Shown: piece after piece, positions 1 through 10,369 of the stretch | Position numbering within the stretch: position 1 is the first letter of the stretch | How the letters are laid out: each line of letters opens with the position of its first letter | Source of the DNA: an uncultured Fidelibacterota bacterium | GTDB lineage: Bacteria; Fidelibacterota; Marinisomatia; Marinisomatales; UBA1611 | Assembly (NCBI GenBank): GCA_902562835.1 | Contig: CACEUX010000004.1 | Coordinates: 1 to 64,000 of the forward strand | Length of the DNA: 64,000 bases | Reading direction: 5' to 3' | The notes under the pieces: generated by a model | Seen by the model: the letters and a program-made list of their open reading frames with translations, nothing else | What the model was told of the DNA's origin: nothing | Databases searched by the model: none | Translations under genes and position numbers: made by a program

Positions 1-529
1 AGAAGAAAACGGCACTCAATACTCCAACCAGATCTGCGATCAAACCGGCTGCAAGTGCATGCCTGGTCTTTCTGACACCTACAGATCCGAAATAAACTGC
101 AAGCACATAAAATGTTGTTTCAGTTGATCCAAACATAGTGGCTCCGATCTTTGCTATCAAAGAATCCGGTCCATGTTCATTGATCAGGTCTGTCAAAAGC
201 CCAAGGGACCCACTACCAGAAAGAGGCCGCATTAGGGCTAGAGGGAGGTTCTCAGGAGGGAAACCTATGTATTGTAATAAAGGAGCCATTGTAGTTAATA
301 AAATTTCTAAGGCACCAGAAGCTCTGAACATACCAATTGCCACCAATATCGCCACCAAATATGGAATAATTCGGACTGCTATATCAAAACCATCCTTTGC
401 ACCCTCAACAAATGATTCATATACCTTTACTTTCTTAAAAACAAGACCATAAAATGGTATCATGACCAACATTAAAGGAATGATATACCTAGAAAGTTCG
501 TTTGTGAATATCACAATATTATCAATCAT
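1..529 (-). CDS. spmB: Spore maturation protein B-like (nucleoside-recognition/gate domain), partial at window start
   Basis: Reverse-strand reading from ATG at 529: MIDNIVIFTNELSRYIIPLMLVMIPFYGLVFKKVKVYESFVEGAKDGFDIAVRIIPYLVAILVAIGMFRASGA...; overlaps the end of the SpmA-like ORF; open to the window edge. Confidence 0.8.
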   Translation of the reverse strand, partial: MIDNIVIFTNELSRYIIPLMLVMIPFYGLVFKKVKVYESFVEGAKDGFDIAVRIIPYLVAILVAIGMFRASGALEILLTTMAPLLQYIGFPPENLPLALMRPLSGSGSLGLLTDLINEHGPDSLIAKIGATMFGSTETTFYVLAVYFGSVGVRKTRHALAAGLIADLVGVLSAVFF

Positions 530-1121
530 GTTCATTCCTTGTTGGCATTTCAAAACGTTTCAATTTTTCTAAAAACCTAACAGTAATAATCGCTGTAATG
601 GTTGATAAACCTGTAGCAAGGATGGTAGTAATAAATATCTGATTTGCTGCCGCACCCATAAGTGCAACAACGGTAGCGGGCAATATAAGTTGAACACTGG
701 ATGTATTGATTGCTAGGAAAGTACACATCGCATTTGTAGCAGTATCTTTCTCTGGATTCAATTCTTGCAACTCCTCCATGGCTTTAAGTCCTAAAGGTGT
801 TGCTGCATTGCCAAGGCCAAGTAAGTTTGCTGCCATATTCAATATTATCGAACCAATAGCAGGGTGGTCTTCAGGCACATCTGGGAATAGCCGGATCGTG
901 ATCGGAAGAATGGCACGTGCAATAATTCGTATCAGACCTGATTCTTCTGCGATCTTCATTGTACCAAGCCATAGAGCCATGATTCCAATAAGACCGATGG
1001 CAATTTCAACAGCTGTCTTTGCCATATCGATCGCAGCCTGAGTCACTGCATCAATATTGCCAGTTAAAATCCCCACAATAACGGCAATAAACATCATTCC
1101 GAACCAAATATAGTTTAGCAT
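522..1121 (-). CDS. spmA: Spore maturation protein A-like, nucleoside-recognition domain membrane protein
   Basis: 199 aa; MLNYIWFGMMFIAVIVGILTGNIDAV..., NMAANLLGLGNAATPLGLKAMEELQ; adjacent to SpmB-like ORF. Confidence 0.85.
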   Translation of the reverse strand: MLNYIWFGMMFIAVIVGILTGNIDAVTQAAIDMAKTAVEIAIGLIGIMALWLGTMKIAEESGLIRIIARAILPITIRLFPDVPEDHPAIGSIILNMAANLLGLGNAATPLGLKAMEELQELNPEKDTATNAMCTFLAINTSSVQLILPATVVALMGAAANQIFITTILATGLSTITAIITVRFLEKLKRFEMPTRNEHD

Positions 1122-1125
1122 TTAA

Positions 1126-2070
1126 TTATTCATCTTTGTTTACCGCAGATTCAAGAATCGTTAGATAGGGTTTATGATCATTAGCATTTAATTCAGCTGG
1201 AATAGATAAAGGTAGTGTAGCTTGGTATTTCCCATGCCCACAAGGATAGTTTGAGACGATCGGTATTTCTAATTCTCCGCAGATATCCATGATTATTTCA
1301 TCTGATGACTTACCAAAAGGGATATCTTCTTCCTTAAGATCTTTTAATTCTCCAAACACTAGTCCCACTATTTTATCAAACATGCCAGCATTTTTCATAT
1401 GTATGAGCATTCTTTCAAAAGAATATAAATATTCATTGATATCCTCAAGAAATAGGATGACGCCATCTGTGTTTATATTGTCCTTAGTCCCGAGTCGATT
1501 GATCAGTAGTGTCATATTCCCGCCCCATAATGGTCCTTTTCCAACTCCCGATTTTAGAATATGTGCAGGCGTTTCCTTTGGCGTATCAATTATCATATCT
1601 GAAGTACCACTTAGTACCTGTCGCATGATCCTCATATTGAAATCAATTGGACCATTTTTGTTACTTACCAGCATCGGACCATGGAAACTGACCATTTTGG
1701 TCTTTTGAGTAATTGAGTTCAAACATGCTGTTATATCACTAAAGCCCATAAAGATCTTTGGATTATCTTTAATGAGTTCATAATCAAGCATTGGTAATAC
1801 CTTATTACAGCCATATCCACCACGAGCGCAAAAGATAGCATCTATAGATGGGTCAGCGAACATAGCATTAATATCTTTTGCACGTTCTTCTGGGCTTCCA
1901 GCAAATGGTCCATTTTTCAATTTATTACTAGATCCAAGTTTTATTCTATAACCCATATCAGAGTAATATTTTGCGGTTTTGTTCAAGACATCCCCATTTA
2001 ACCAGTAAGACGGACTTACAATACCGATCTTTGAGTTTTGCTTTAATTGTCTTGGTTTAATCATGTGCAA
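1126..2070 (-). CDS. LD-carboxypeptidase (peptidase S66 / MccF-like)
   Basis: 314 aa; KIGIVSPSYWLNGD..., FCARGGYGCNKVLPMLDYELIKDNPKIFMGFSDITACLN, HGPMLVSN; PCGHGKYQATLPLSIPAEL. Confidence 0.85.
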   Translation of the reverse strand: MHMIKPRQLKQNSKIGIVSPSYWLNGDVLNKTAKYYSDMGYRIKLGSSNKLKNGPFAGSPEERAKDINAMFADPSIDAIFCARGGYGCNKVLPMLDYELIKDNPKIFMGFSDITACLNSITQKTKMVSFHGPMLVSNKNGPIDFNMRIMRQVLSGTSDMIIDTPKETPAHILKSGVGKGPLWGGNMTLLINRLGTKDNINTDGVILFLEDINEYLYSFERMLIHMKNAGMFDKIVGLVFGELKDLKEEDIPFGKSSDEIIMDICGELEIPIVSNYPCGHGKYQATLPLSIPAELNANDHKPYLTILESAVNKDE

Positions 2071-3457
2071 ACAATTGAACTATTTTGTTCTGAAGTTGAA
2101 TAGCTTGGTAAGAACTACCCGTATAACCACTTATCAGAATAGAGAATGCTAAGGGGCCATGTTTTGGCGAGAAGATATATCCAGACAAATTACTCACCCC
2201 TGATAGACCGCCTGTTTTTGCTCTGATAAGATTCCCTTCTTTTTCTAATCTTTTTTCCATGGTTCCATCTTTATTGCCTCCTGAAGCCAGGGTGGAGATG
2301 AAATCGTCTTTATATTTACTATTAAATGACCATTTCAAAAATCTTGTCAATTGATCTGGGCTAGTAAGGTTGTATCTAGATACACCAGAGCCGTCAACTA
2401 ATCTTATTCTAGATGTATCAATACCGGCAGAATCAGAAAGTAATGTCTTTACACTGTCAAGTCCATCTTTCCAATTTCCCTCAATTTGATTACCTCTTCC
2501 TATTATTTTTATGAGTAATTCAGCTGTAAGGTTATCACTCTCATTCATTAAGTTTGTAGCTGAAGCGATCAGTGGGTCTGAGTAATGAATCGCTATAGTT
2601 TCCGACTCGTTGACCTTGGTCCCTCTTTTTATGTGGCCTACTTGGACTCCGTATTTGGCTAGAGATTCTTTAAAAAGAGTACCCGTAAATAAAGTTGGTT
2701 CATGAATATTCCTTTGCAGTGTATCAATACTATCGCTCATTACTATCTCACCAGTTATTGAAAAATGGTTTGTTCTTCCTACCCAGTCTCGTTCGATTTT
2801 TAGTTTTTTTAACTCTGTATTGTTTTCAACCGTGGTCGTTTTATTTGATTGAGATATATACTCAGTTGTTGGAAAATGATCTATTCTAGCAGCTTCTCCT
2901 AGATTTCCTGGTTCTATATGAAAATCAATGCAATTATCATTAACAGATAATGCTCCTATTGGTGCTGCATACCACCAGGATCCTTCATCCCACATCCATC
3001 CCTTACCATAATGCATTGAGTCCAAAAGAGTCGCATCCAGATATAGTGTATCAACATCTTCAATGATCTTTGCGGTGGTATTTGCAAGAGAGTCTAGGTG
3101 CTCTATTGAAAGGTCGGGGTCTCCACCACCCTTTAAGACAAGATCATTATTGTTTTTTAGAATAGTTGTTTTGAAAATATGGTCTCTACCTAAATAATGT
3201 AAAGCAGCTGCGCATGTATAAAGTTTATTATTACTTGCTGGCATAAATAATTTATTACTATTGAGTTCATACAATGTCTTATCATCTTCAACAGAAATGA
3301 CCTTGATACCTAATGATACATCCAGATCAGATTCAGCAATAAGTTTATTTATTTTACTTTTTATAGATGGGATTCCTTTATTTGTCATTAGTGTTGAATG
3401 CGGAGCACAGGAGAAAAAGGAAATGGACGCGATTAAACCGATGTTGATGAATTTCAT
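2057..3457 (-). CDS. dacB: D-alanyl-D-alanine carboxypeptidase/endopeptidase (PBP4 / DacB, S13 family)
   Basis: 466 aa; MPASNNKLYTCAAALHYLG (SxxK), DGSGVSRYNLTSPDQL, AKTGGLSGVSNLSGYI (KTG). Confidence 0.88.
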   Translation of the reverse strand: MKFINIGLIASISFFSCAPHSTLMTNKGIPSIKSKINKLIAESDLDVSLGIKVISVEDDKTLYELNSNKLFMPASNNKLYTCAAALHYLGRDHIFKTTILKNNNDLVLKGGGDPDLSIEHLDSLANTTAKIIEDVDTLYLDATLLDSMHYGKGWMWDEGSWWYAAPIGALSVNDNCIDFHIEPGNLGEAARIDHFPTTEYISQSNKTTTVENNTELKKLKIERDWVGRTNHFSITGEIVMSDSIDTLQRNIHEPTLFTGTLFKESLAKYGVQVGHIKRGTKVNESETIAIHYSDPLIASATNLMNESDNLTAELLIKIIGRGNQIEGNWKDGLDSVKTLLSDSAGIDTSRIRLVDGSGVSRYNLTSPDQLTRFLKWSFNSKYKDDFISTLASGGNKDGTMEKRLEKEGNLIRAKTGGLSGVSNLSGYIFSPKHGPLAFSILISGYTGSSYQAIQLQNKIVQLFAHD

Positions 3458-3461
3458 TGGG

Positions 3462-4115
3462 TTAATATTTGAGATTTTTTAAAAATGATTCAAGTAATAC
3501 TGAGCTATAGGGCCTGGTTTTTTCAAAGTCCTTTGAGCTTACTCCGATCCTGGTTGCGAATGTCCTCGATGATTCAATATGAGGTTGAAAACTCCATATT
3601 GGCAATTCCTTATGGACCATACCTTCGATCTTAACCATTTCACTTGTGGCTGATACTTCAAAATCTTTTGGAGATATCGTTACTCCCTCTTGATGAGAAT
3701 AGACCAAAAAGTCATCTTGGGGTTCGACCAATAGATTATTCTCTAGAGTTTGAACCTTTCTGATCCCCCTTTTTTTTGTAGTATCCCAAAGATAGTCAAC
3801 TTTCCCGCCAAATAAATGAGCCAGGAATTGGTGCCCAAAGCAAATACCAAGTATTGGTAATTGTTTTTCAATTGCCTTAAAAATCACTTTCTCAATATCC
3901 TTCATCCATTCGTATTGGTCATTTACTGATGCAGCACTGCCCATCAGGATTATACCACGTGTATTTTTTAATTCTATATGCATAGAGTCTGGAGAGTGTA
4001 TAGCAGGCAGGTGGTAGGTCGCCTTTAAAGGCGACTTGGCAACAATCCCATTAAAAGATTCTATTTCAGGAACCTCTAATGCGGGGTCAATGACCATTAA
4101 GTTTTGAGAATCCAT
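3462..4115 (-). CDS. Class I glutamine amidotransferase
   Basis: 217 aa; LPILGICFGHQFLAHLFGGKV nucleophile elbow (GICFGHQ), WSFQPHIES. Confidence 0.8.
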   Translation of the reverse strand: MDSQNLMVIDPALEVPEIESFNGIVAKSPLKATYHLPAIHSPDSMHIELKNTRGIILMGSAASVNDQYEWMKDIEKVIFKAIEKQLPILGICFGHQFLAHLFGGKVDYLWDTTKKRGIRKVQTLENNLLVEPQDDFLVYSHQEGVTISPKDFEVSATSEMVKIEGMVHKELPIWSFQPHIESSRTFATRIGVSSKDFEKTRPYSSVLLESFLKNLKY

Positions 4116-4199
4116 GATAAAAGATAAATATTTTATATTTATTAATTTTAAAATCTTTTTGATTATAATTATATTGGTATCTATTTATAATCCATTCAA

Positions 4200-6998
4200 A
4201 TGAAAAACTTATTCATATTTTTACATCTAATTCTTTTCCTTTATGGTCAAACAGGAAAAATAACCGGTAATATCAAAGACTCTGCCTCTAATGAGCCTCT
4301 TGTCGGTGTAAGTGTCATCGTAGTTGGAAAGGGCATAGGCGCAGATACAGATCAGGATGGGAGGTATAGCATTATTAATGTTCCCATCGGCAAATATGAT
4401 ATAAAAACATCCATAATTGGTTACGCATCTGTAAAGGTCACAGGTCTTTTAGTTAGTTCCGGTAGGACAACAGAACAAAATTTTTCATTGGACCAGGAAA
4501 CATTGGAGGGTAAAGAGATCACTGTTCTTGCTGAAAGACCACTCATTTATAAAGATCTGACATCTTCACAAAAAATTACAACATCAGAAGAGATCTTAAG
4601 CATGCCAGTAGAATCCTTTCTTGGTGTCTTAACAACTCAAGCAGGAGTAAATGTTGGTGCAGGTGGCGAATTGCACATTCGTGGAGGTCGAAGTAATGAA
4701 GTGGGTTATTACATTGATGGTGTATCAGTAAGTAATCCCTTTTTCACAAATAGCCTATCTGTTAATGTTTCTAATAAAGCTCTAAGCGAGCTTAAGGTTG
4801 TAAGCGGTGGGTTTAATGCTGAATTTGGTAATGCAATGAGTGGAATAGTAAATCTGCAGATAAAGGAGGGAAGAGAGAACTACGAAAGTAGCATGTCATT
4901 CTATACTGGTGATCGTTATTCCAACGATACAGAATTGTATCCAAAGATAAACGAGTTTGAACTATTAAATAGAAAAACTATTGAAGGCTATTTTAGTGGG
5001 CCAGTTCCATTTTTTCGAAAAAAACTAACATTTAATTCCAGCTTAAGATACTCCTTACAGGATGGATATCTCTATGGTGTCAGGGAGCACGATGTACAGG
5101 ACCATGCAAATTTTTTCTCTGACGATTGGTATATTGAAATGGGAGGGGATGGTGATACTATTTCCATGAACCCAAGTAAAAACCTCAATTCACTTCTAAA
5201 GCTTACTTACAGGGCTACACCTCGATTAAAATTCTCTGCACAGTACCTTGGCTCTAATGGAGAAAGTCAGTCCTATGTACACTTTTATAAATATAACCCA
5301 GATGGACGTTCAAAGTCACTATCCAATAACCACAATATCTCAATGAAGATCAATCATGCAATTGGAAAGAAAACATTTTATGAAGCACATGTCTTCACAA
5401 ATCGAACAGATTATGGTTCATTTCAGTTCAAGCCATTAGACCTCGATAATGCCATCCCATACGCAAGTGGTAGTAGTTTTGGTAGCGATGAAGACTTACT
5501 TCTGTTCATAGATGAGCCAGGACAGTACTTGGTCGGAGATCAAACGATCAATATCTTGAATGAAGATACGTATATACTACCCAATTCAAATTATGCATCT
5601 TCTCAAAATATTCTAGGTGCTCCAAGTAGCCCTACTTTTTCTTTTGGCGGGTCTAATAGAGGACATACATATCGTTACTCTCTATCATATGGTGGAAAAT
5701 TTGACATTACATCACAGGTCAATAGTCGTCACGAGATCAAAGCAGGTATACAATATAGAATAGACAATCTGAATGAAAGGATATTCAGCATCCTATATGA
5801 TGATAATACATATAGAATTCCAACTATCGCTCCAGAGAATGCATCTCCTTCCCACAGTTATTATTCTGAAAATGCTCTATTCTTTAGCGCTTATATCCAA
5901 GACAAGCTTGAATACCAAAGTTTTATAATGAATCTGGGATTACGATATGATTCGTTCGATCCTCAGAGTACGCATATTGACAGTCTCTTAAATCCTGAAC
6001 ATGGTTTAGTAAAGAGTACAAAGAAAAATATGATATCTCCACGGATCGGTGTTGCCTATCCGATTACAGATGAAGGTATACTTCATTTTTCGTATGGTCA
6101 TTTTTACCAGATGCCAACAATGAGAAATCTTTTCTTAAAAAATATTTTTGGAGCTGGATTATCACCAACCATAGGATACAGTGACCTCAAACCACAAAAA
6201 ACAGTTATGTATGAATTTGGGTTACAGCAACAATTAAGTAGATATATAGCAATAAATGGTAGTCTTTTCTATAAAGATATTAGAGATCTGTTAGCGCTAC
6301 AGACCATTAACTATAATTCTCCTACATATGGTCCTTCATCTTATGCAGTTTATTTAAATAAAGATTATTCAATGGTGAAGGGAATTACTCTTAGCCTCAC
6401 AAAGAGACGTGACCCAAAAACAAAAACATCTGCGTTTATAGATTATTCTTTTCAGATGACAGAAGGTAATAGTGTAACAAGTGGTTCATTTTATTTTAAT
6501 GCTTTAACGGGTGATGAAGAAGAAAAGAAGATCGTGCCACTAAGTTGGGATCAAAGCCATGTTTTCAATACAACAATATCTATTACTGAGCCTGGTACAA
6601 ATGGTTGGGGCTTAAGTTTAATTGGAAAATTAAGTACTGGATGGCCTTACACACCCAATATCCCATTTGCAGGATATGTCCCATTACCTAATAGTGATCG
6701 AAAACCGTTTCAAGGATCGTTAGATATGAGACTTTATAAGAATTTATTGTTGATGAATATCGGTTTTGAATTTTTCATGAAGGTTTATAATGTATTGGAC
6801 CTGAGAAATGAAAGATATGTCTTTACTGACACAGGTCGTTCGGAATACACTTTTATTAATCGTTCTCAGCAAGAGACAGATGGTTTTAAATCTCACTATG
6901 GTGAACCTGGAGTTCATACATGGGAAGAATACTTTACACGACCTGACTATTTTTCTCCGCCTAGATTGATAACATTTGGTTTGAGTATTGATTTATGA
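4200..6998 (+). CDS. TonB-dependent receptor with N-terminal carboxypeptidase-regulatory-like domain
   Basis: 932 aa; GKITGNIKDSASNEPLVGVSVIVVGKGIGADTDQDGRY; plug domain LHIRGGRSNEVGYYIDGVSVSNPF, AEFGNAMSGIVNLQIKEG. Confidence 0.9.
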   Translation: MKNLFIFLHLILFLYGQTGKITGNIKDSASNEPLVGVSVIVVGKGIGADTDQDGRYSIINVPIGKYDIKTSIIGYASVKVTGLLVSSGRTTEQNFSLDQETLEGKEITVLAERPLIYKDLTSSQKITTSEEILSMPVESFLGVLTTQAGVNVGAGGELHIRGGRSNEVGYYIDGVSVSNPFFTNSLSVNVSNKALSELKVVSGGFNAEFGNAMSGIVNLQIKEGRENYESSMSFYTGDRYSNDTELYPKINEFELLNRKTIEGYFSGPVPFFRKKLTFNSSLRYSLQDGYLYGVREHDVQDHANFFSDDWYIEMGGDGDTISMNPSKNLNSLLKLTYRATPRLKFSAQYLGSNGESQSYVHFYKYNPDGRSKSLSNNHNISMKINHAIGKKTFYEAHVFTNRTDYGSFQFKPLDLDNAIPYASGSSFGSDEDLLLFIDEPGQYLVGDQTINILNEDTYILPNSNYASSQNILGAPSSPTFSFGGSNRGHTYRYSLSYGGKFDITSQVNSRHEIKAGIQYRIDNLNERIFSILYDDNTYRIPTIAPENASPSHSYYSENALFFSAYIQDKLEYQSFIMNLGLRYDSFDPQSTHIDSLLNPEHGLVKSTKKNMISPRIGVAYPITDEGILHFSYGHFYQMPTMRNLFLKNIFGAGLSPTIGYSDLKPQKTVMYEFGLQQQLSRYIAINGSLFYKDIRDLLALQTINYNSPTYGPSSYAVYLNKDYSMVKGITLSLTKRRDPKTKTSAFIDYSFQMTEGNSVTSGSFYFNALTGDEEEKKIVPLSWDQSHVFNTTISITEPGTNGWGLSLIGKLSTGWPYTPNIPFAGYVPLPNSDRKPFQGSLDMRLYKNLLLMNIGFEFFMKVYNVLDLRNERYVFTDTGRSEYTFINRSQQETDGFKSHYGEPGVHTWEEYFTRPDYFSPPRLITFGLSIDL

Positions 6999-9900
6999 TA
7001 AAGAATAATAGATCTTTAATAGGTATTTTGCTGCTGCATGGTCTGTTTTTTTCAGTAATTATTGCTGGTCCGTTATTGATAAAGAAAAATAAATATCCAA
7101 ATGGCCCACAAAAAGACTGGAGCCAAAGGCAGTTCACGAAATACTATAGATCGATCGAGAGATATTCAAAGAGGACTGCAGATTCAGATGGACAGATTCT
7201 CAGGAGGCAAGACGCTATAATATCAGGAAACAAGATCACGACGCAGATCTGGAATTATGGTTCTATATCTGAACCAGGAAACAGAGTAACAGATATTATT
7301 TGGGAAGGCCTAGGCTATGGATATGAATTTGGCCCATTTATCTGTGCAGAAGTTCCTTTACCTTCAAATAGCCATCCTGATGCATATGCAAAAGTTGAGA
7401 ATGGAGATACAACCTGGTATGCTAGAGTTATAAGTGATGGACTTGTTACAGATCCTGAAAGATCACCAGATGGGTCGGAATATTGGACCTGGGAACCCCT
7501 AGCTTACAGTGATGAAGGTTTATATTTTGCTGATCCTGACTACGATAAGATTCCTACTGCTAGTGATATAGATCGAGATTTCGATGGTAAGCCAGATAGC
7601 TGGTCTAATGATTGGTATAATCCTAACCTAAAAGAATTTGTGTGGCCTGGGGATCTGCGGCAAGGGGCATCGAATGCTGATGAAGAAGCATTCTTCGTAT
7701 GTGATGATAGAAATAATAAAGAATTTGAATACTATCCATTTCCTGATGATTCATCACGTAAGGGACTGGGCCTTCAGATAGAATATAGATATTACCAGTG
7801 GGCGAATCCCTTAGCAGAAGATATTATCTTTTTGATATATAAAATAACCAATAAAAGTCCTAAAGATCTAAATGATGTTATCTTTGGGATGTGGGGCGAT
7901 CCCCATATCGGTGGACCCAGTGATTGGCGCGATGATCTATCATATTTTGATCAAGATATCAATATGGTATATTGCTGGGATGAGGACGGCAGTGCCAGCG
8001 GCAGTGCCAATAATCCTGGGTATTTTGGTTATAAATTTTTGGAAAGTCCTGGAAATCCATATGATCAGATAGATAACGATGGAGATGGCATGATAGATGA
8101 AAGCAGAAGTAATGGAGTCGATGATGATAATGACTGGGACCCAGAAAAAGATGATATTGGTGTAGATGGGGTTCCGAATACAGGTGATATGGGTGAAGGA
8201 GATGGTATCCCTACTGCAGGGGATCAGTATGATATTAGACAGCCTGGCGAACCAAATTTTGAATGGACTGACCTAGATGAGTCTGATATGGTTGGATTGA
8301 CAGGGTTTACCTCGCCACCTTTTTCTGGTACTACTATTGCTGATGACCAGCGGGTCTTTGATGATTTTTTACAACCTGGTGTTTTTGATTCTGCTAATGC
8401 GACCCAGTCAGGCGACTATGTATTTATATACAGTTCAGGTCCCATCTCACTTCCAGCAGGTGAAACACGACGTTTTTCTATAGCTTTATTAATTGGTGAA
8501 GACTATGATGACCTAACGCTTAATGCTATTACTTCTCAGGATATCTATGAAAGGAATTACCAGTTTGCAAAACCCCCAGATAAGCCCACAGTCACAGCCG
8601 TCCCTGGTGATGAACGTGTTACGCTATATTGGGATAATATCGCAGAAGAGTCATTGGATCCAATCTCGGGGGAGTTTGATTTTGAAGGATATGTAATCTA
8701 TAGAAGTACCCACCCTCAGTTTTTAGACCAACAGACTATTACTGATGCAAATGGTTCAAACTTTTTATTTGAGCCATTAAAAATGTATAATGGTGCTCCT
8801 GCTCGTTTCGATTTGGATAATGATTATTATGGTATGAGTGAGATAGTATATCCAGGCCGAGGTGCCTATTATACACTAGGAAATAATACCGGTCTAGTTC
8901 ATTCATATATTGATTCCAATAATGTATTAAATGGGCAATCTTATTACTATGCGGTTGTCTCCTATGATCATGGTTCGATGGAATTAGAGATTCCTCCAAG
9001 TGAATGTTCTAAAACCATTACATTGAATCCTACAACAAATGAACTAATTACGGACATTAATACTTTGCGGATCGTTCCCAGTTCGCCAGCTATAGGAGTT
9101 GTTAATGGCACCATCCAGAATAATGAGATCATACATGAGTCTGGAGTTACAACAGCTAAGGTTTTCTTAGACATAGTTGATCCATATAGTTTACAGAATA
9201 ACAACCAATTTGAAATAACGTTTCAAGAATCCCCTACTCGGTATAGTATAAAAGATCTTATGCTTATAGAAGAATCAGTTACTATATCTATTGAGCAATA
9301 TAGGCAATTATTATATGGTAATATTGACCTTGGATCAGTTACCGTAAATGATGAAAGTGGTAATACTTATTTTATTAATGATGATTTTGAATTGCTAGAT
9401 ACAACAGGGAAAATAAAGGGAATTGATGGAGGAGGTATGATCGATGGCAACACTTATACAGTTTCGTATTTGTATTACCCAATTATCAATAGTGAGGCCA
9501 TTGACCTTGAATTAACAAATCCAATTGTAGATGGAGTAAAAATAACTGCTAAAGATGTGGTCTTAGCTTTAAATGAAGAGAATACGAAATGGTCTCCAAC
9601 TTCATCCTGCACGTGGGAACCAGAGGTAATTCCTTTTAATGGTGCAGATCAATTCATGTATCCAGGTGCCTATGAAGTACGATTTTTTAACGAGATAGTT
9701 GACACAAGTAGTACCTCGCTTCATCCTAGCTTTGGTAATTCAAGAATGAATTTTGAAGTCTGGGATGTAACACCAGGAAGAGTACCATTTAAAGAAGAGG
9801 TCACTATCATTGAGGAAGGTGATGATTCAGATAGCCTTTGGTCTCCGGGAGATAGAGCAATTATTATGGATGGTCAGCCTTTAGGCGGAAAATGGGAGTT

Positions 9901-10369
9901 TACATTTTTCTTACCTGATAGCGGTGATACGATAGCTGCGAGCGAGGGCGATATATTTTTTATAGATACTCATCGACCATTTGCAGCAAGTGATACGATG
10001 ATCTATACAACACTAGCAACGCAATATGATAAGACAGTTGCATCAACAAAGCTAGATAGTATCTATGTTGTTCCTAACCCCTATGTTGTCACAAATGTAT
10101 TAGAGCAGTTAGATCTTCAGAGTCCAATGGATCGAGGTCCCAGAAAAATCTATTTCACCAATCTTCCAAAAGAATGTACGATCACAATATATACTGTAAA
10201 TGGAGAATTGGTAGAAACCATTAAGCATAAATCAGAGATAGATAATAGTCAAGAGCATTGGGACCTGACTACAAAAGACAACTTCCCTCTAGCTTATGGT
10301 GTTTACCTTTATCATGTAGACGCACCTGGAATTGGAGAAAAATTAGGGCGATTTGCGGTGATCAAATGA
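6995..10369 (+). CDS. Giant secreted/surface protein with DxDxDG calcium-type repeats, Fn3-like domain and C-terminal sorting-like domain (TBDR partner)
   Basis: 1124 aa; QIDNDGDGMIDESRSNGVDDDNDWDPEKDD; C-terminus VVPNPYVVTN...LPKECTITIYTVNGELVETI...GVYLYHVDAPGIGEKLGRFAVIK; start overlaps TBDR stop. Confidence 0.7.
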   Translation: MIKNNRSLIGILLLHGLFFSVIIAGPLLIKKNKYPNGPQKDWSQRQFTKYYRSIERYSKRTADSDGQILRRQDAIISGNKITTQIWNYGSISEPGNRVTDIIWEGLGYGYEFGPFICAEVPLPSNSHPDAYAKVENGDTTWYARVISDGLVTDPERSPDGSEYWTWEPLAYSDEGLYFADPDYDKIPTASDIDRDFDGKPDSWSNDWYNPNLKEFVWPGDLRQGASNADEEAFFVCDDRNNKEFEYYPFPDDSSRKGLGLQIEYRYYQWANPLAEDIIFLIYKITNKSPKDLNDVIFGMWGDPHIGGPSDWRDDLSYFDQDINMVYCWDEDGSASGSANNPGYFGYKFLESPGNPYDQIDNDGDGMIDESRSNGVDDDNDWDPEKDDIGVDGVPNTGDMGEGDGIPTAGDQYDIRQPGEPNFEWTDLDESDMVGLTGFTSPPFSGTTIADDQRVFDDFLQPGVFDSANATQSGDYVFIYSSGPISLPAGETRRFSIALLIGEDYDDLTLNAITSQDIYERNYQFAKPPDKPTVTAVPGDERVTLYWDNIAEESLDPISGEFDFEGYVIYRSTHPQFLDQQTITDANGSNFLFEPLKMYNGAPARFDLDNDYYGMSEIVYPGRGAYYTLGNNTGLVHSYIDSNNVLNGQSYYYAVVSYDHGSMELEIPPSECSKTITLNPTTNELITDINTLRIVPSSPAIGVVNGTIQNNEIIHESGVTTAKVFLDIVDPYSLQNNNQFEITFQESPTRYSIKDLMLIEESVTISIEQYRQLLYGNIDLGSVTVNDESGNTYFINDDFELLDTTGKIKGIDGGGMIDGNTYTVSYLYYPIINSEAIDLELTNPIVDGVKITAKDVVLALNEENTKWSPTSSCTWEPEVIPFNGADQFMYPGAYEVRFFNEIVDTSSTSLHPSFGNSRMNFEVWDVTPGRVPFKEEVTIIEEGDDSDSLWSPGDRAIIMDGQPLGGKWEFTFFLPDSGDTIAASEGDIFFIDTHRPFAASDTMIYTTLATQYDKTVASTKLDSIYVVPNPYVVTNVLEQLDLQSPMDRGPRKIYFTNLPKECTITIYTVNGELVETIKHKSEIDNSQEHWDLTTKDNFPLAYGVYLYHVDAPGIGEKLGRFAVIK

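Noticed and set aside
138-452. 104-aa plus-strand ORF
   Set aside because: Antisense to the SpmB-like coding frame; composition not protein-like
706-1708. Plus-strand ORFs 706..1041 and 1289..1708
   Set aside because: Antisense shadows of SpmA and LD-carboxypeptidase genes
8739-9204. Minus ORFs within the giant protein gene
   Set aside because: Antisense to a well-supported 1124-aa CDS
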